Origin: Pseudomonas fluorescens | Lineage (GTDB): Bacteria; Pseudomonadota; Gammaproteobacteria; Pseudomonadales; Pseudomonadaceae | Assembly: GCF_001708445.1 (NCBI RefSeq) | Contig: NZ_CP015637.1 | Span: 3,907,001 to 3,971,000, forward strand | Direction: 5' to 3' | Length of the DNA stretch: 64,000 nt | Shown here: piece by piece, positions 53,064 to 61,636 of the stretch | How the letters are laid out: each line of letters begins with the position of its first letter | Position numbering within the stretch: position 1 is the first letter of the stretch | Position numbers and translations under genes: made by a program | Notes under the pieces: generated by a model | Seen by the model: only the letters and a program-made list of their open reading frames with translations | Databases searched by the model: none | Told to the model about the DNA's origin: nothing

Positions 53064-53145
53064 GAAAACGCCCCAGAAATTGGATGGGTGTCCAACTTCT
53101 GGGGCGCACTTCATGCATCAGTCAACAATACTGAGACTGACACAC

Positions 53146-53175
53146 CGCAATCGGGGGCAAGCCCCCTCCCACATT
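53146..53175. repeat. Single REP arm right of the IS
   Basis: CGGGGGCAAGCCCCCTCCCAC forms one arm of the 17887-type REP family. The partner arm is missing, in line with loss of DNA at the insertion sequence. Confidence 0.7.
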
Positions 53176-53200
53176 GATTACCTAAAGGCTTGAAAACCGC

Positions 53201-53818
53201 TTACTTGGCAGTGAACGCCGAGTAGCTGTTCATCAGGTTGCGGTAGTTCGGGATGCGCGGCGACAGCAGGTTGGCCAGGCCTTCCATGTCGTTACGCCAG
53301 TCCACTTGCAGCTCGCAGGCCACGGCGAACCAGTTCACCAGTTGCGCACCGGCGGCGGTCATACGCGCCCAGGCGGCTTGTTGCACGGTTTCGTTGAAGG
53401 TGCCGGAGGCGTCGGTGACCACGAATACCTCGAAGCCTTCTTCCAGGGCGCACAGGGTCGGGAACGCTACGCACACATCCGTTACCACCCCGGCAATGAT
53501 GATCTGCTTGCGGCCGGTGGCCTTGACGGCCTTGACGAAATCTTCGTTGTCCCAGGCGTTGATCTGGCCAGGACGGGCGATATACGGCGCGTCCGGGAAC
53601 AGTTCCTTCAGCTCGGGTACCAGTGGGCCGTTAGGACCGCCTTCAAAACTGGTGGTGAGGATGGTCGGCAGGTTGAAGAACTTCGCCACGTCGGCCAGGG
53701 CCAGTACGTTGTTCTTGAACTCATTGGGGGAGAAATCCTGCACCAGGGAGATCAGGCCGGTCTGGTGATCCACCAACAGCACCACGGCATCATCTTTATT
53801 CAGGCGTTTGTAAGTCAT
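53201..53818 (-). CDS. ycaC: YcaC-like isochorismatase-family hydrolase
   Basis: The 205-residue protein has the cysteine-hydrolase triad outline: D in VVLLVDHQTGL, a lysine in the KATGRKQIIIAG region and the nucleophile C in VVTDVCVAFPTL with the preceding cis-peptide VT. Length and sequence match YcaC, an octameric hydrolase of unknown substrate in the isochorismatase superfamily. It lies downstream of the amidohydrolase gene on the same strand after 36 bases and is probably co-transcribed. Confidence 0.9.
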   Translation of the reverse strand: MTYKRLNKDDAVVLLVDHQTGLISLVQDFSPNEFKNNVLALADVAKFFNLPTILTTSFEGGPNGPLVPELKELFPDAPYIARPGQINAWDNEDFVKAVKATGRKQIIIAGVVTDVCVAFPTLCALEEGFEVFVVTDASGTFNETVQQAAWARMTAAGAQLVNWFAVACELQVDWRNDMEGLANLLSPRIPNYRNLMNSYSAFTAK

Positions 53819-53854
53819 GGGAGTTGCTCCTGTTTGTCGAAAGAGGCGAGTTGA

Positions 53855-55693
53855 TTAAAAGGCAAAGCAAGAACAGCCAAACGCCCCCCAGAAACCCTGG
53901 AAGTCGCTGACCGGCACGCTGGAAAGGCGCGCCTTTTCGTGGCTATGGGAATGCACGCCACAGGGGCCGCTGCACTGGTGGACCTGAGCTTGCAACGGCG
54001 AAGACGGACGCCAGTGCCCTGGCACCTTGACCACCGGCGACCAGTCCGGCAGCACCGGTACGCGCGGTGGCGCGAAACCTTCGAAGTCGCCGGCGCCGTA
54101 CACCACCTTGCCGCCGACCACGGTGAGCACCGATTCGATCCATTTGATGGCTTCTTCATCGACGCTGAAAAAATCCGCCGACAGCGCGGCGACGTCCGCC
54201 AACTGGCCGACCTTGATCTGGCCCTTCTTGCCCTGCTCGGACGAGAACCAGGCGCTGCCGTGGGTGAACAGCTCCAGCGCGGTCAGGCGTGGCAAGCCTT
54301 CGGCATGCAGCTCCAGGCCGCCGACGGTACGCCCGCTGACCATCCAGTACAGCGAGGTCCACGGGTTGTAGCTCGACACCCGCGTGGCATCGGTGCCCGC
54401 GCCCACCGGCACGCCTTCGGCCAGCATGCGTTTGATCGGCGGCGTGGCTTCGGCGGCCTTGGCACCGTAGCGCTCGACAAAGTACTCACCCTGGAACGCC
54501 ATGCGGTCCTGGATCGCAATGCCGCCACCCAGGGCGCGTACGCGCTCGATGTTTTTCGGGGTGATGGTTTCGGCATGGTCGAAGAACCATGGCAGGCCAT
54601 TGAACGGAATATCGCGGTTGACCTTCTCGAACACGTCGAGCATGCGCGAGATCGATTCGTCATAGGTGGCGTGCAGGCGGAACGGCCAGCGCTGCTCCAC
54701 CAAGTGACGCACCACCGGTTCCAACTCCTGCTCCATGGTCAGCGGCAGGTCCGGGCGCGGTTCGAGGAAGTCTTCGAAATCCGCCGCGGAGAACACCAGC
54801 ATCTCGCCAGCGCCGTTGTGGCGCAGGTAGTCGTCGCCCTGGTGCAGGGTGACGCTGCCGGTCCAGTTCTTGAAATCGCTGAGCTCTTCCTTGGGCTTCT
54901 GGGTGAACAGGTTGTAGGCGATGCGCACCGTCAGCTGTTCATCCTTGGCCAGTTGCTCGATCACCGCGTAGTCATCGGGGTAGTTCTGGAAACCGCCACC
55001 GGCGTCGATCGCACTGGTGAGGCCCAGGCGATTGAGTTCACGCATGAACTGGCGGGTCGAGTTGACCTGGTATTCCAGGGGCAGTTTCGGGCCCTTGGCC
55101 AGGGTCGAATACAGAATCATCGCGTTGGGCCGCGCCACCAGCATGCCGGTGGGGTTGCCTTGGCTGTCACGCACAATCTCGCCACCCGGCGGGTTCGGCG
55201 TGTCCTTGGTGTAGCCGGCCACGCGCAGGGCGGCGCGGTTGAGCAAGGCGCGGTCATACAGGTGCAGCACGAACACCGGGGTGTCCGGCGCGGCCTGGTT
55301 GAGCTCTTCCAGGGTCGGCATGCGCTTTTCGGCGAACTGGAATTCGTTCCAGCCACCGACCACGCGCACCCATTGTGGCGTGGGGGTGCGGTCGGCCTGC
55401 TCCTTGAGCATGCGCAGGGCATCGGCCAGGGATGGCACGCCTTCCCAGCGCAGTTCGAGGTTATAGTTCAGCCCGCCCCGGATCAGGTGCAGGTGCGAGT
55501 CGTTAAGGCCGGGGATCACGGTACGCCCCTTGAGGTCGATGACCTGGGTACCGCTGCCGCGCAGGGCCATGGCCTCACCGTCAGTGCCGACGGCGACGAA
55601 GCGCCCCTCGCGAATGGCGACGGCGGTTGCGCGCGGGTTTTCACGGTCCACGGTGTGGAACTGGCCATTGAACAGAATCAGATCGGCGTTCAT
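53855..55693 (-). CDS. YtcJ-like amidohydrolase
   Basis: The 612-residue protein has an N-terminal composite sandwich with RTVIPGLNDSHLHLIRGG (metal-binding H-x-H), a TIM barrel with FDHAETITP, and GAGTDATRVSSYNPWTSLYWMV near the C-terminal end of the barrel. This is the amidohydrolase_3/YtcJ family, which cleaves amide or related C-N bonds. A 60-residue tail contains a Cys/His-rich stretch (CSGPCGVHSHSHE) and ends GCSCFAF, features that are unusual and may bind metal. Its start overlaps the ABM gene stop. The neighbouring urt-like importer could bring in its substrate. Confidence 0.87.
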   Translation of the reverse strand: MNADLILFNGQFHTVDRENPRATAVAIREGRFVAVGTDGEAMALRGSGTQVIDLKGRTVIPGLNDSHLHLIRGGLNYNLELRWEGVPSLADALRMLKEQADRTPTPQWVRVVGGWNEFQFAEKRMPTLEELNQAAPDTPVFVLHLYDRALLNRAALRVAGYTKDTPNPPGGEIVRDSQGNPTGMLVARPNAMILYSTLAKGPKLPLEYQVNSTRQFMRELNRLGLTSAIDAGGGFQNYPDDYAVIEQLAKDEQLTVRIAYNLFTQKPKEELSDFKNWTGSVTLHQGDDYLRHNGAGEMLVFSAADFEDFLEPRPDLPLTMEQELEPVVRHLVEQRWPFRLHATYDESISRMLDVFEKVNRDIPFNGLPWFFDHAETITPKNIERVRALGGGIAIQDRMAFQGEYFVERYGAKAAEATPPIKRMLAEGVPVGAGTDATRVSSYNPWTSLYWMVSGRTVGGLELHAEGLPRLTALELFTHGSAWFSSEQGKKGQIKVGQLADVAALSADFFSVDEEAIKWIESVLTVVGGKVVYGAGDFEGFAPPRVPVLPDWSPVVKVPGHWRPSSPLQAQVHQCSGPCGVHSHSHEKARLSSVPVSDFQGFWGAFGCSCFAF

Positions 55694-56280
55694 AGGGTTT
55701 CCTTTACAGAGGCTTCAAGCCAGGGAGCGAACAGGCGGGTAGCCGCCGGCATCAGCAGGTAGACCACCAACAGGACGATGGTCAGGGTGACCAGGAAGGT
55801 GGAGACCACGTAGTTGGACAGGAACGGGTGCAGACGCAGGATCGGCCCCCAGATAAACGGCAACAGCAAGGTCTGCGGCAAAATCACACACAGGCTGACC
55901 ACCGCCTGCTTCCAGCGCGGCGGCTTGGCGGCGCTGTCGGCCAGGGGCGTGAACCAGAACTCGTTGGCCGCGCCGATTTCAGTCTGGTCGCCGTCGGCCA
56001 GCATCGGCGCAGCTTCAGCGATCAGCTGTTTGCGTTGGGGGGAGTCGAGCCACTGCTCCAGCGCAGCGGTGGTGCCATAGCGCAGTACGCAGGTGAACAG
56101 CGCCAGGCCGCCCTGCTTGCTGCGCACCACGTCTACACCGAGGTGGCCGGGGCGCTCGCCGGCGATGCGCACGATGCGCCGCAGCCAGGCTTCGTAGTCG
56201 GCTTCAAGGCCTGGCTTGATGCGGTGTTTGACGACCAGGGTGACGACTTCGTCAGGGCTGGTCTTGGGTGTCGGGTCCAT
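55690..56280 (-). CDS. ABM-domain protein with C-terminal membrane helices
   Basis: The 196-residue protein has an antibiotic-biosynthesis-monooxygenase (ABM) ferredoxin-like domain (about 12-105: VTLVVKHRIKPGLEADYEAWLRRI and PGHLGVDVVRS) followed by two membrane helices (about 125-150 and 160-185). Proteins of this layout are common but unassigned; a heme- or flavin-free oxygenase or a sensor role is possible. The stop overlaps the amidohydrolase start, so the two are coupled. Confidence 0.83.
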   Translation of the reverse strand: MDPTPKTSPDEVVTLVVKHRIKPGLEADYEAWLRRIVRIAGERPGHLGVDVVRSKQGGLALFTCVLRYGTTAALEQWLDSPQRKQLIAEAAPMLADGDQTEIGAANEFWFTPLADSAAKPPRWKQAVVSLCVILPQTLLLPFIWGPILRLHPFLSNYVVSTFLVTLTIVLLVVYLLMPAATRLFAPWLEASVKETL

Positions 56281-56388
56281 GGTGTCTTCCCCCCTGGAAC
56301 GTTGAGCGATGGGGGAAGTGTGGCGCTATCGCGCAGGGGAAAATTGCATGTACGTGCTGTCTATGCGGCGGCCCTGGGACCGCCCTCG

Positions 56389-57078
56389 TCACACCGACAG
56401 GTAGCGACTGATGGTCGCCTCGTCCACTCGATCACGGGTCTCTTCGATCACAAAGCGGCCCTTCTCGATCACCAGGAAACGGTCGGCGATCTCCAGGGTG
56501 AAGGACAGCACCTGCTCCGACACCACGATGGTCAGGTCGCGCAGGTTGCGGATTTCCTTCAGCGTGCGTGCAATGTCCTTGATGATCGACGGCTGGATGC
56601 CCTCGGTCGGTTCATCCAGCAGCAACACCTTGGGGTTGGTCGCCAAGGCCCGCGCGATCGCCAACTGCTGTTGCTGCCCGCCCGACAGGTTGCCGCCCTT
56701 GCGCGACTGCATGTCGTAGAGCACCGGGAACAGCGCATACAAGTCCTCCGGCACCTTGCCTCGGGCCGAGGCCGGCAGGCCGGTCTGGATGTTTTCCAGC
56801 ACGCTCATGCTGGGGAAAATCATGCGGCCCTGGGGCACATAGGCAATGCCCTGCGCTACCCGCTCATGGGTTTCCAGCGCCGACACCTCATGGCCGTCCA
56901 CACTGACCTGGCCCTGCCACTGCGGCAGGATGCCCATCAGGCTCTTGAACAGGGTGGTCTTGCCCATGCCGTTGCGGCCCATCACCGCGACGATCTCGCG
57001 CTTGACCACGTGCAGGTCCAGGTCGTGGAGGATCTGGCTCTGCCCGTAGCCGCAGGACAACTGGTCGATCTTGAACAT
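56389..57078 (-). CDS. urtE: Urea-type ABC transporter ATPase UrtE
   Basis: The 229-residue ATPase has Walker A GRNGMGKTT, the ABC signature LSGGQQQQLAIARAL and Walker B VLLLDEPTEG. Length and sequence are UrtE-like (LivF relatives are close). With UrtD it powers the UrtB-UrtC permease. The ATG at 57078 lies ten bases after the urtD stop. The longer frame from 57195 lies inside urtD. Confidence 0.9.
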   Translation of the reverse strand: MFKIDQLSCGYGQSQILHDLDLHVVKREIVAVMGRNGMGKTTLFKSLMGILPQWQGQVSVDGHEVSALETHERVAQGIAYVPQGRMIFPSMSVLENIQTGLPASARGKVPEDLYALFPVLYDMQSRKGGNLSGGQQQQLAIARALATNPKVLLLDEPTEGIQPSIIKDIARTLKEIRNLRDLTIVVSEQVLSFTLEIADRFLVIEKGRFVIEETRDRVDEATISRYLSV

Positions 57079-57088
57079 GCGCGGCTCC

Positions 57089-57847
57089 TCAGTGGCCCAG
57101 ATACACTTCGATGACTTTCGGATTGCTTTGCACCGACTCCATGCTGCCCTCGGCCAGGACCTTGCCCTGGTGCAGCACCGTGACCTTGTGGGCAATGCTC
57201 TTGACGAATTCCATGTCGTGCTCGATCACCAGCACCGAACGGCCCTGGCTGATGCGGTTGAGCAGCTCGGCGGTCTGCGCGCGCTCGTTGACGCTCATGC
57301 CCGCCACCGGTTCATCGAGCATCAGCAGCTCGGGGTCTTGCATCAGCAGCATGCCGATCTCCAACCACTGCTTTTGCCCGTGGGACAGCAGGTCGGCCTG
57401 TTGTTGCAACAGGTCGCCGAGGAAGATCTCCCGCGCTACCTCTTGCACCCGTGCGATCACCTGGGCGTTGCGCTTGAAGAACAGCGCGCCCCACACCTTG
57501 CGCCCGGCCGGGTAGGACATCTCGAGGTTTTCGAAGACGGTGAGGTTTTCGTAGATCGACGGGTTCTGGAACTTGCGCCCCACGCCTGCGCGCACGATGT
57601 TGTACTCGCGCATCTTGGTCAGTTCCTGCCCATCGAACTGGATGCTGCCACTGGTGGCGCGGGTCTTGCCGCAGATCAGGTCCAGTACCGTGGTCTTGCC
57701 CGCGCCATTGGGGCCGATCACCACGCGCACTTCGTTGCGGTCGATATACAGGTTGAGATTGTCGACCGCCTTGAAGCCGTCGAAGGACACCGTCAGGCCC
57801 TCGATGGCCAGCACCGGTTTGTTCATTTCAAAGCCAACGGCGGTCAT
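57089..57847 (-). CDS. urtD: Urea-type ABC transporter ATPase UrtD
   Basis: The 252-residue ATPase has Walker A GPNGAGKTT, the Q-loop region GVGRKFQNPSIYENLTVFENLEMS, the unusual signature LSHGQKQWLEIGMLL and Walker B LLMLDEPVAGMS, all typical of UrtD. Its start overlaps the urtC stop by four bases. It is the second ATPase of the five-gene importer. Confidence 0.91.
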   Translation of the reverse strand: MTAVGFEMNKPVLAIEGLTVSFDGFKAVDNLNLYIDRNEVRVVIGPNGAGKTTVLDLICGKTRATSGSIQFDGQELTKMREYNIVRAGVGRKFQNPSIYENLTVFENLEMSYPAGRKVWGALFFKRNAQVIARVQEVAREIFLGDLLQQQADLLSHGQKQWLEIGMLLMQDPELLMLDEPVAGMSVNERAQTAELLNRISQGRSVLVIEHDMEFVKSIAHKVTVLHQGKVLAEGSMESVQSNPKVIEVYLGH

Positions 57848-59004
57848 GGTTGGGTCTCCAGGATCTTGCTTTCAGCCTTGGGTCTGGCCTTGGGGGCCAC
57901 GGCTTTCATCGGCGGTGGGCGGCGCAGCAGCTTGGCCAGCGCCTGGCGCCCGTGGCTGTCCCACAACCCGGCCAGGCCATTGGGGAAGTACATGACCACG
58001 GCGATAAACAACCCGCCCATCAGGTACAGCCACAACTCGGGGAAGGACTCGGAGAAATAGGTCTTGCCGTAGTTCACCAGCAGCGCGCCATACACCGCGC
58101 CGAGCAGCGACATGCGCCCGCCCACCGCCGCGAAGATCACCATCTCGATCGACGGCACGATGCCGACGAACGACGGCGACATAAAGCCTACCTGCAAGGC
58201 AAACATCGCCCCGCCGATGGCCGAGAACGCCGCCGCCACACAGAACACGAAAATCTTGAAGCTGGCCACGTCATACCCGGAGAAACGCACGCGCTCTTCC
58301 TTGTCGCGCATCGCCATCAACAGCCGGCCCAGCTTGGAGGCGAGGATAAAGCGGCCAATGAAGATGCAACCGAACAGCAAGCCGGCGTTGATGAAGTACA
58401 GCAGCATTTTTGCGCTGTCGGTGCGCAGGTCCCAGCCGAGCAGGGTCTTGAGGTCGGTGATGCCGTTGACGCCACCGGTCAGGCCTTGCTGGCCGACGAT
58501 CAGCACCGTGAGGATCAGCGCAATCGCCTGGGTGACGATGGAAAAGTACACATCGCCCACGCGCCGCTTGAACAGCGCCATGCCGATGATAAAGGCCAGC
58601 AGCACCGGCACCGCGATCACCGCCACCAGGGTGAAACTGAAGCTGTGGAACGGCTGCCACAGCCAGGGCAATTCGGTGATCTGGTTCCAGTCCATAAAGT
58701 CCGGAATGCCGGGGGTGGATTGAATCTTGGTGCTCTCCGGGTCCGAGGCCTCCAGCTTGAGGAACATCGCCATGCAATAGCCGCCAACGCCAAAGAACAC
58801 GCCCTGCCCCAGGCTGAGAATGCCGCCATAGCCCCAGCACAGCACCAGCCCCACCGCGACGAACGCGTAGGTCAGGTACTTGCCGACCATGTTCAGCCGG
58901 AATGCATCCAGGGTCAGGGGAAACACCACCAGGATCAACAGCGCCAACAGCACGATGCCGATCAGGTTTTGCTGGCCGCCCAGCAGCTTGTCTAAAGCCT
59001 TCAT
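57844..59004 (-). CDS. urtC: Urea-type ABC transporter permease UrtC
   Basis: The 386-residue permease has about nine hydrophobic helices and the UrtC/LivM pattern (VGLVLCWGYGGILSLGQGVFFGVGGYCMAMFL near 50-80, and GVNGITDLKTLLGW). Its charged C-terminal tail is rich in Lys and Pro. It forms the membrane channel with UrtB and is read as the second permease gene of the operon. Confidence 0.91.
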   Translation of the reverse strand: MKALDKLLGGQQNLIGIVLLALLILVVFPLTLDAFRLNMVGKYLTYAFVAVGLVLCWGYGGILSLGQGVFFGVGGYCMAMFLKLEASDPESTKIQSTPGIPDFMDWNQITELPWLWQPFHSFSFTLVAVIAVPVLLAFIIGMALFKRRVGDVYFSIVTQAIALILTVLIVGQQGLTGGVNGITDLKTLLGWDLRTDSAKMLLYFINAGLLFGCIFIGRFILASKLGRLLMAMRDKEERVRFSGYDVASFKIFVFCVAAAFSAIGGAMFALQVGFMSPSFVGIVPSIEMVIFAAVGGRMSLLGAVYGALLVNYGKTYFSESFPELWLYLMGGLFIAVVMYFPNGLAGLWDSHGRQALAKLLRRPPPMKAVAPKARPKAESKILETQP

Positions 59005-59014
59005 CTGCTCGCCT

Positions 59015-59932
59015 CTACTTGCGCACTTTGATGGAGAACAACCCTTGCGGGCGCAGCATCAGGATCAGAATCACCGACGACAAGGTCAGTACCTTGGCCA
59101 TCGAGCCACTCAGGAAAAACTCCGACAGCGATTGGGTCTGGGCGATCACGAACGCCGAGGCAATCGTGCCGAACAGGCTTTGCGCGCCGCCGAACACCAC
59201 CACCAGGAAGGTGTCGACGATGTACTGCGAGCCCGCCGTGGGGCCAGTGGAGCCGATGGTGGTGAACGCCGCACCGGCCACCCCGGCCACGCCACAGCCG
59301 AGGGCGAAAGTCATGCGGTCGACCTTGCGTGTGTTGATCCCCACCGCGCGGCTCATCAAGCGGTTCTGCACCGTGGCGCGCACCTGCAGGCCCCAGCGCG
59401 AGCGGTACAGCATCAGGAAGATCGCACCGGTCAGCAGCAGGGTCAGGCCCATCATGAACAGGCCGTTGCGCGGGATCTCGATGGCGTCGGTGAAGTTCAC
59501 CGAGCCCATCAACCAGGCCGGTGGTTCAGCGCTGACCTCACGGGCGCCGAACACCGAGCGGAAGGTTTGCTGCATCACCAGGGACAGGCCCCAGGTCGCC
59601 AGCAAGGTGTCCAGCGGGCGCTTGTACAAGCGGCTGATCATCGCCCATTCCACCAGCCAGCCAACGGCGCCGGCAACGAGGAACGACAGGGCGATGGCGA
59701 AGAAGAAGTAATAGGGCTGGAAACTCGGCGCAAAGTGCGCGGTAAGGCTGGAACACACGTAGGTGGTGTAGGCACCGATCGTCAGGAATTCACCATGGGC
59801 CATGTTGATCACGCCCATCTGCCCGAAAATGATCGCCAGCCCCAATGCCATCAACAGCAGCACGCAGAACACGGACAAGCCGTTGAACCCCTGCATCGCC
59901 GCGATGGCTCCAAATTCCGATAGCCATTCCAT
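59015..59932 (-). CDS. urtB: Urea-type ABC transporter permease UrtB
   Basis: The 305-residue permease has about eight helices and the LivH/UrtB pattern (IFGQMGVINMAHGEFLTIGAYTTYV near 33-58, and MSRAVGINTRKVDRMTFALGCGVAGVAGAAF). The length is that of a bare permease without the long N-terminal periplasmic domain seen in some UrtB proteins. It is separated from urtA by a 183-base gap containing a REP doublet, which may lower expression of the permease genes relative to the binding protein. Confidence 0.9.
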   Translation of the reverse strand: MEWLSEFGAIAAMQGFNGLSVFCVLLLMALGLAIIFGQMGVINMAHGEFLTIGAYTTYVCSSLTAHFAPSFQPYYFFFAIALSFLVAGAVGWLVEWAMISRLYKRPLDTLLATWGLSLVMQQTFRSVFGAREVSAEPPAWLMGSVNFTDAIEIPRNGLFMMGLTLLLTGAIFLMLYRSRWGLQVRATVQNRLMSRAVGINTRKVDRMTFALGCGVAGVAGAAFTTIGSTGPTAGSQYIVDTFLVVVFGGAQSLFGTIASAFVIAQTQSLSEFFLSGSMAKVLTLSSVILILMLRPQGLFSIKVRK

Positions 59933-59987
59933 GATGATGGTCTCCTGAGCGGGAGGTGGTAATTAGAATGCGATCTGCTTTTGCTCT

Positions 59988-60093
59988 ATGTGGGAGGGGG
60001 CTTGCCCCCGATGGCGGAGTGTCAGTCGACATCTCTATAACTGAACCACCGCTATCGGGGGCAAGCCGAATCGTCGCACCGCCCCTCCCACAT
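59988..60093. repeat. REP doublet between urtB and urtA (106 bp)
   Basis: Arms GTGGGAGGGGGCTTGCCCCC and a composite right arm carry an internal GAATCGTCGCACCGCC, the same centre as the 14489 and 19027 hairpins. As an mRNA hairpin downstream of urtA it could stabilise the binding-protein message. Confidence 0.85.
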
Positions 60094-60115
60094 TTGAACT
60101 GCTTGCATCAGTTAC

Positions 60116-61324
60116 TTATTGGTAACCCTTTGGAAACGGGTTCGGCTCGATCAGATCCGATTCGTAGATCACCTTGAACTGCCCGTTCGGCTGCACTTCA
60201 CCGATACGCGACTTGCTCCACAGGTGATGGTTTTCGTGGATCTTCACGTAGCCTTCCGGCGCGGTTTTCAGCTCGATGCCCGGGGAGGCGGCGACGACTT
60301 TGTCCACGTCGAAACTGCCGGCCTTCTCCACCGCCGCTTTCCACAGCCAAGGGCCGAGGTAGGCCGCCTGGGTCACGTCGCCGATCACCGCGTCCTTGCC
60401 GTACTTGGCCTTGAAAGCTTCGACGAAGGCTTTGTTGTTGGGGTTGTCCAGGCTCTGGAAGTACTTCATCGAGGCATAGAAGCCGGCCATGTTTTCGCCG
60501 CCGATGCCGAGCAGTTCGTCTTCGGTGACCGACAGGGTCAGCAGGGTTTGCTTGGACGCGTTCACACCCGCCGCGTTGAGCTGTTTGTAGAACGCCACGT
60601 TGGAACCGCCCACCACTGCGGCAAAGACCACATCCGGTTTTTTCAGCTTGACCTTGTTGATCAGCGAGCCGAACTGGGTGTTGCCCAGCGGGTAGTAGTC
60701 TTCGCCGACCACGGTACCGTGCAGCACATTTTCAATGTGCTTGCGCGCGATCTTCATCGACGTGCGCGGCCAGATGTAGTCGGAGCCGACCAGGTAGAAC
60801 GTTTTGGCGCCCTTGGTCTTGGCGATCCAGTCGAGGCTGGCGAGGATTTGCTGGGTGGCTTCCTGCCCGGTGTAGATCACGTTTTTCGACTGTTCCAGGC
60901 CCTCGTAGAAGGTCGGGTAGTAGAGCAAGCCATTTTCTTTCTCGAAGATCGGCAGCACCGCTTTACGCGAGGCCGAGGTCCAGCAACCGAACACCGCAGC
61001 CACCTTGTCGTTGACCAGCAGTTTCTTGGCTTTTTCAGCGAAGGTCGGCCAGTCGGACGCGCCGTCTTCCTGGATCACTTTGATCTGCCGTCCCAGAATC
61101 CCGCCCGAGGCGTTGATCTGCTCGATGGCCAGGCGCTCGGCCTGGATCGAGCCAGTCTCGGAAATCGCCATGGTGCCGGTGGCCGAGTGCAACTGGCCGA
61201 CAGTGACTTCGGTAGGCGTCACGGCCAAGCCTTCGTTATCGGCCAGCACGCCCTGGCTGAACAGCGCGGCCGCCAGCAATGACAGGGCCAACAGCGGTTT
61301 GGAGCGGATCAATCGTGGTTCCAT
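60116..61324 (-). CDS. urtA: Urea/short-chain-amide ABC substrate-binding protein UrtA-like
   Basis: The 402-residue periplasmic protein has a signal peptide (about 1-29, ending VLADN) and the UrtA/FmdD/AmiC-type fold: VGQLHSATGTMAISETG near 40-57, VAAVFGCWTSASRKAVLPIFEKENGLLYYPTFYEG near 105-140, and YYPLGNTQF. It should bind urea, formamide or a similar small amide; the differences from classic UrtA make a non-urea ligand plausible. The ATG at 61324 was chosen for the signal peptide. It starts the urtABCDE operon and is divergent from the transporter-kinase. Confidence 0.87.
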   Translation of the reverse strand: MEPRLIRSKPLLALSLLAAALFSQGVLADNEGLAVTPTEVTVGQLHSATGTMAISETGSIQAERLAIEQINASGGILGRQIKVIQEDGASDWPTFAEKAKKLLVNDKVAAVFGCWTSASRKAVLPIFEKENGLLYYPTFYEGLEQSKNVIYTGQEATQQILASLDWIAKTKGAKTFYLVGSDYIWPRTSMKIARKHIENVLHGTVVGEDYYPLGNTQFGSLINKVKLKKPDVVFAAVVGGSNVAFYKQLNAAGVNASKQTLLTLSVTEDELLGIGGENMAGFYASMKYFQSLDNPNNKAFVEAFKAKYGKDAVIGDVTQAAYLGPWLWKAAVEKAGSFDVDKVVAASPGIELKTAPEGYVKIHENHHLWSKSRIGEVQPNGQFKVIYESDLIEPNPFPKGYQ

Positions 61325-61402
61325 GGGGCGACTCCTCTGCAATGAGGGCTCCAGCATGGCGGCAGCCGACCCACGCGGGTATACGCAGCCTGACGTAACG
61401 GG

Positions 61403-61420
61403 ATACGTCATTTGACGTAT
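61403..61420. promoter_or_regulatory. Perfect inverted repeat upstream of urtA
   Basis: ATACGTCA-TT-TGACGTAT is a perfect eight-base inverted repeat with a two-base spacer; a third TGACGTA half site lies at 61391-61397. It sits about 80 bases upstream of urtA and is a likely operator, perhaps for the response regulator served by the adjacent kinase. Confidence 0.55.
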
Positions 61421-61474
61421 GCCACTGCGCACCAATGCAGGGCAGGATCGCGTCCGCCCAGCCACCGCTGACCA

Positions 61475-61565
61475 ATGTGGGAGGGGGCTTGCCCCCGATA
61501 GCGCCGGGTCAGCGAACAAATAAGTGACTGACACTCCCTCATCGGGGGCAAGCCCCCTCCCACAT
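61475..61565. repeat. REP doublet between urtA and kinase (91 bp)
   Basis: A full 17887-type doublet with arms ATGTGGGAGGGGGCTTGCCC and complement fills the middle of the 61325-61636 divergent gap. The rest of that gap holds the inverted repeat at 61403 and promoter sequence; no gene is seen. Confidence 0.85.
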
Positions 61566-61636
61566 TTGACTCGCAGCGCCCGCGAGGGCATGGAACTTGC
61601 TCACTCCCTTCGTCCACCCTGCGGAGCCTCCCCACC

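Larger units (their letters stand above)
51655..53113 (-). mobile_element. IS3-family insertion sequence (1,459 bp)
   Basis: The element has imperfect terminal inverted repeats beginning TGAAGTGCGCCCCA at both ends (left TGAAGTGCGCCCCAAAAGCT; right, inverted, TGAAGTGCGCCCCAGAAGTT). It carries two overlapping-type minus-strand reading frames, orfA and orfB, joined by a probable -1 frameshift. OrfA has helix-turn-helix motifs and OrfB a DDE integrase core, as in the IS3 family and closest in outline to the IS150 group. No matching target duplication flanks it (AAA left, TGC right), and its left flank repeat is incomplete. Confidence 0.95.

Noticed and set aside
53939..55762. 607-codon open frame antisense to the amidohydrolase gene
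   Set aside because: The translation has no family signature and no ribosome site, while the opposite strand carries a full amidohydrolase.
61325..61475. Sigma-54 promoter upstream of urtA
   Set aside because: I looked for a GG-N10-GC pair of the TGGCAC-N5-TTGC type on the minus strand and found no acceptable match.
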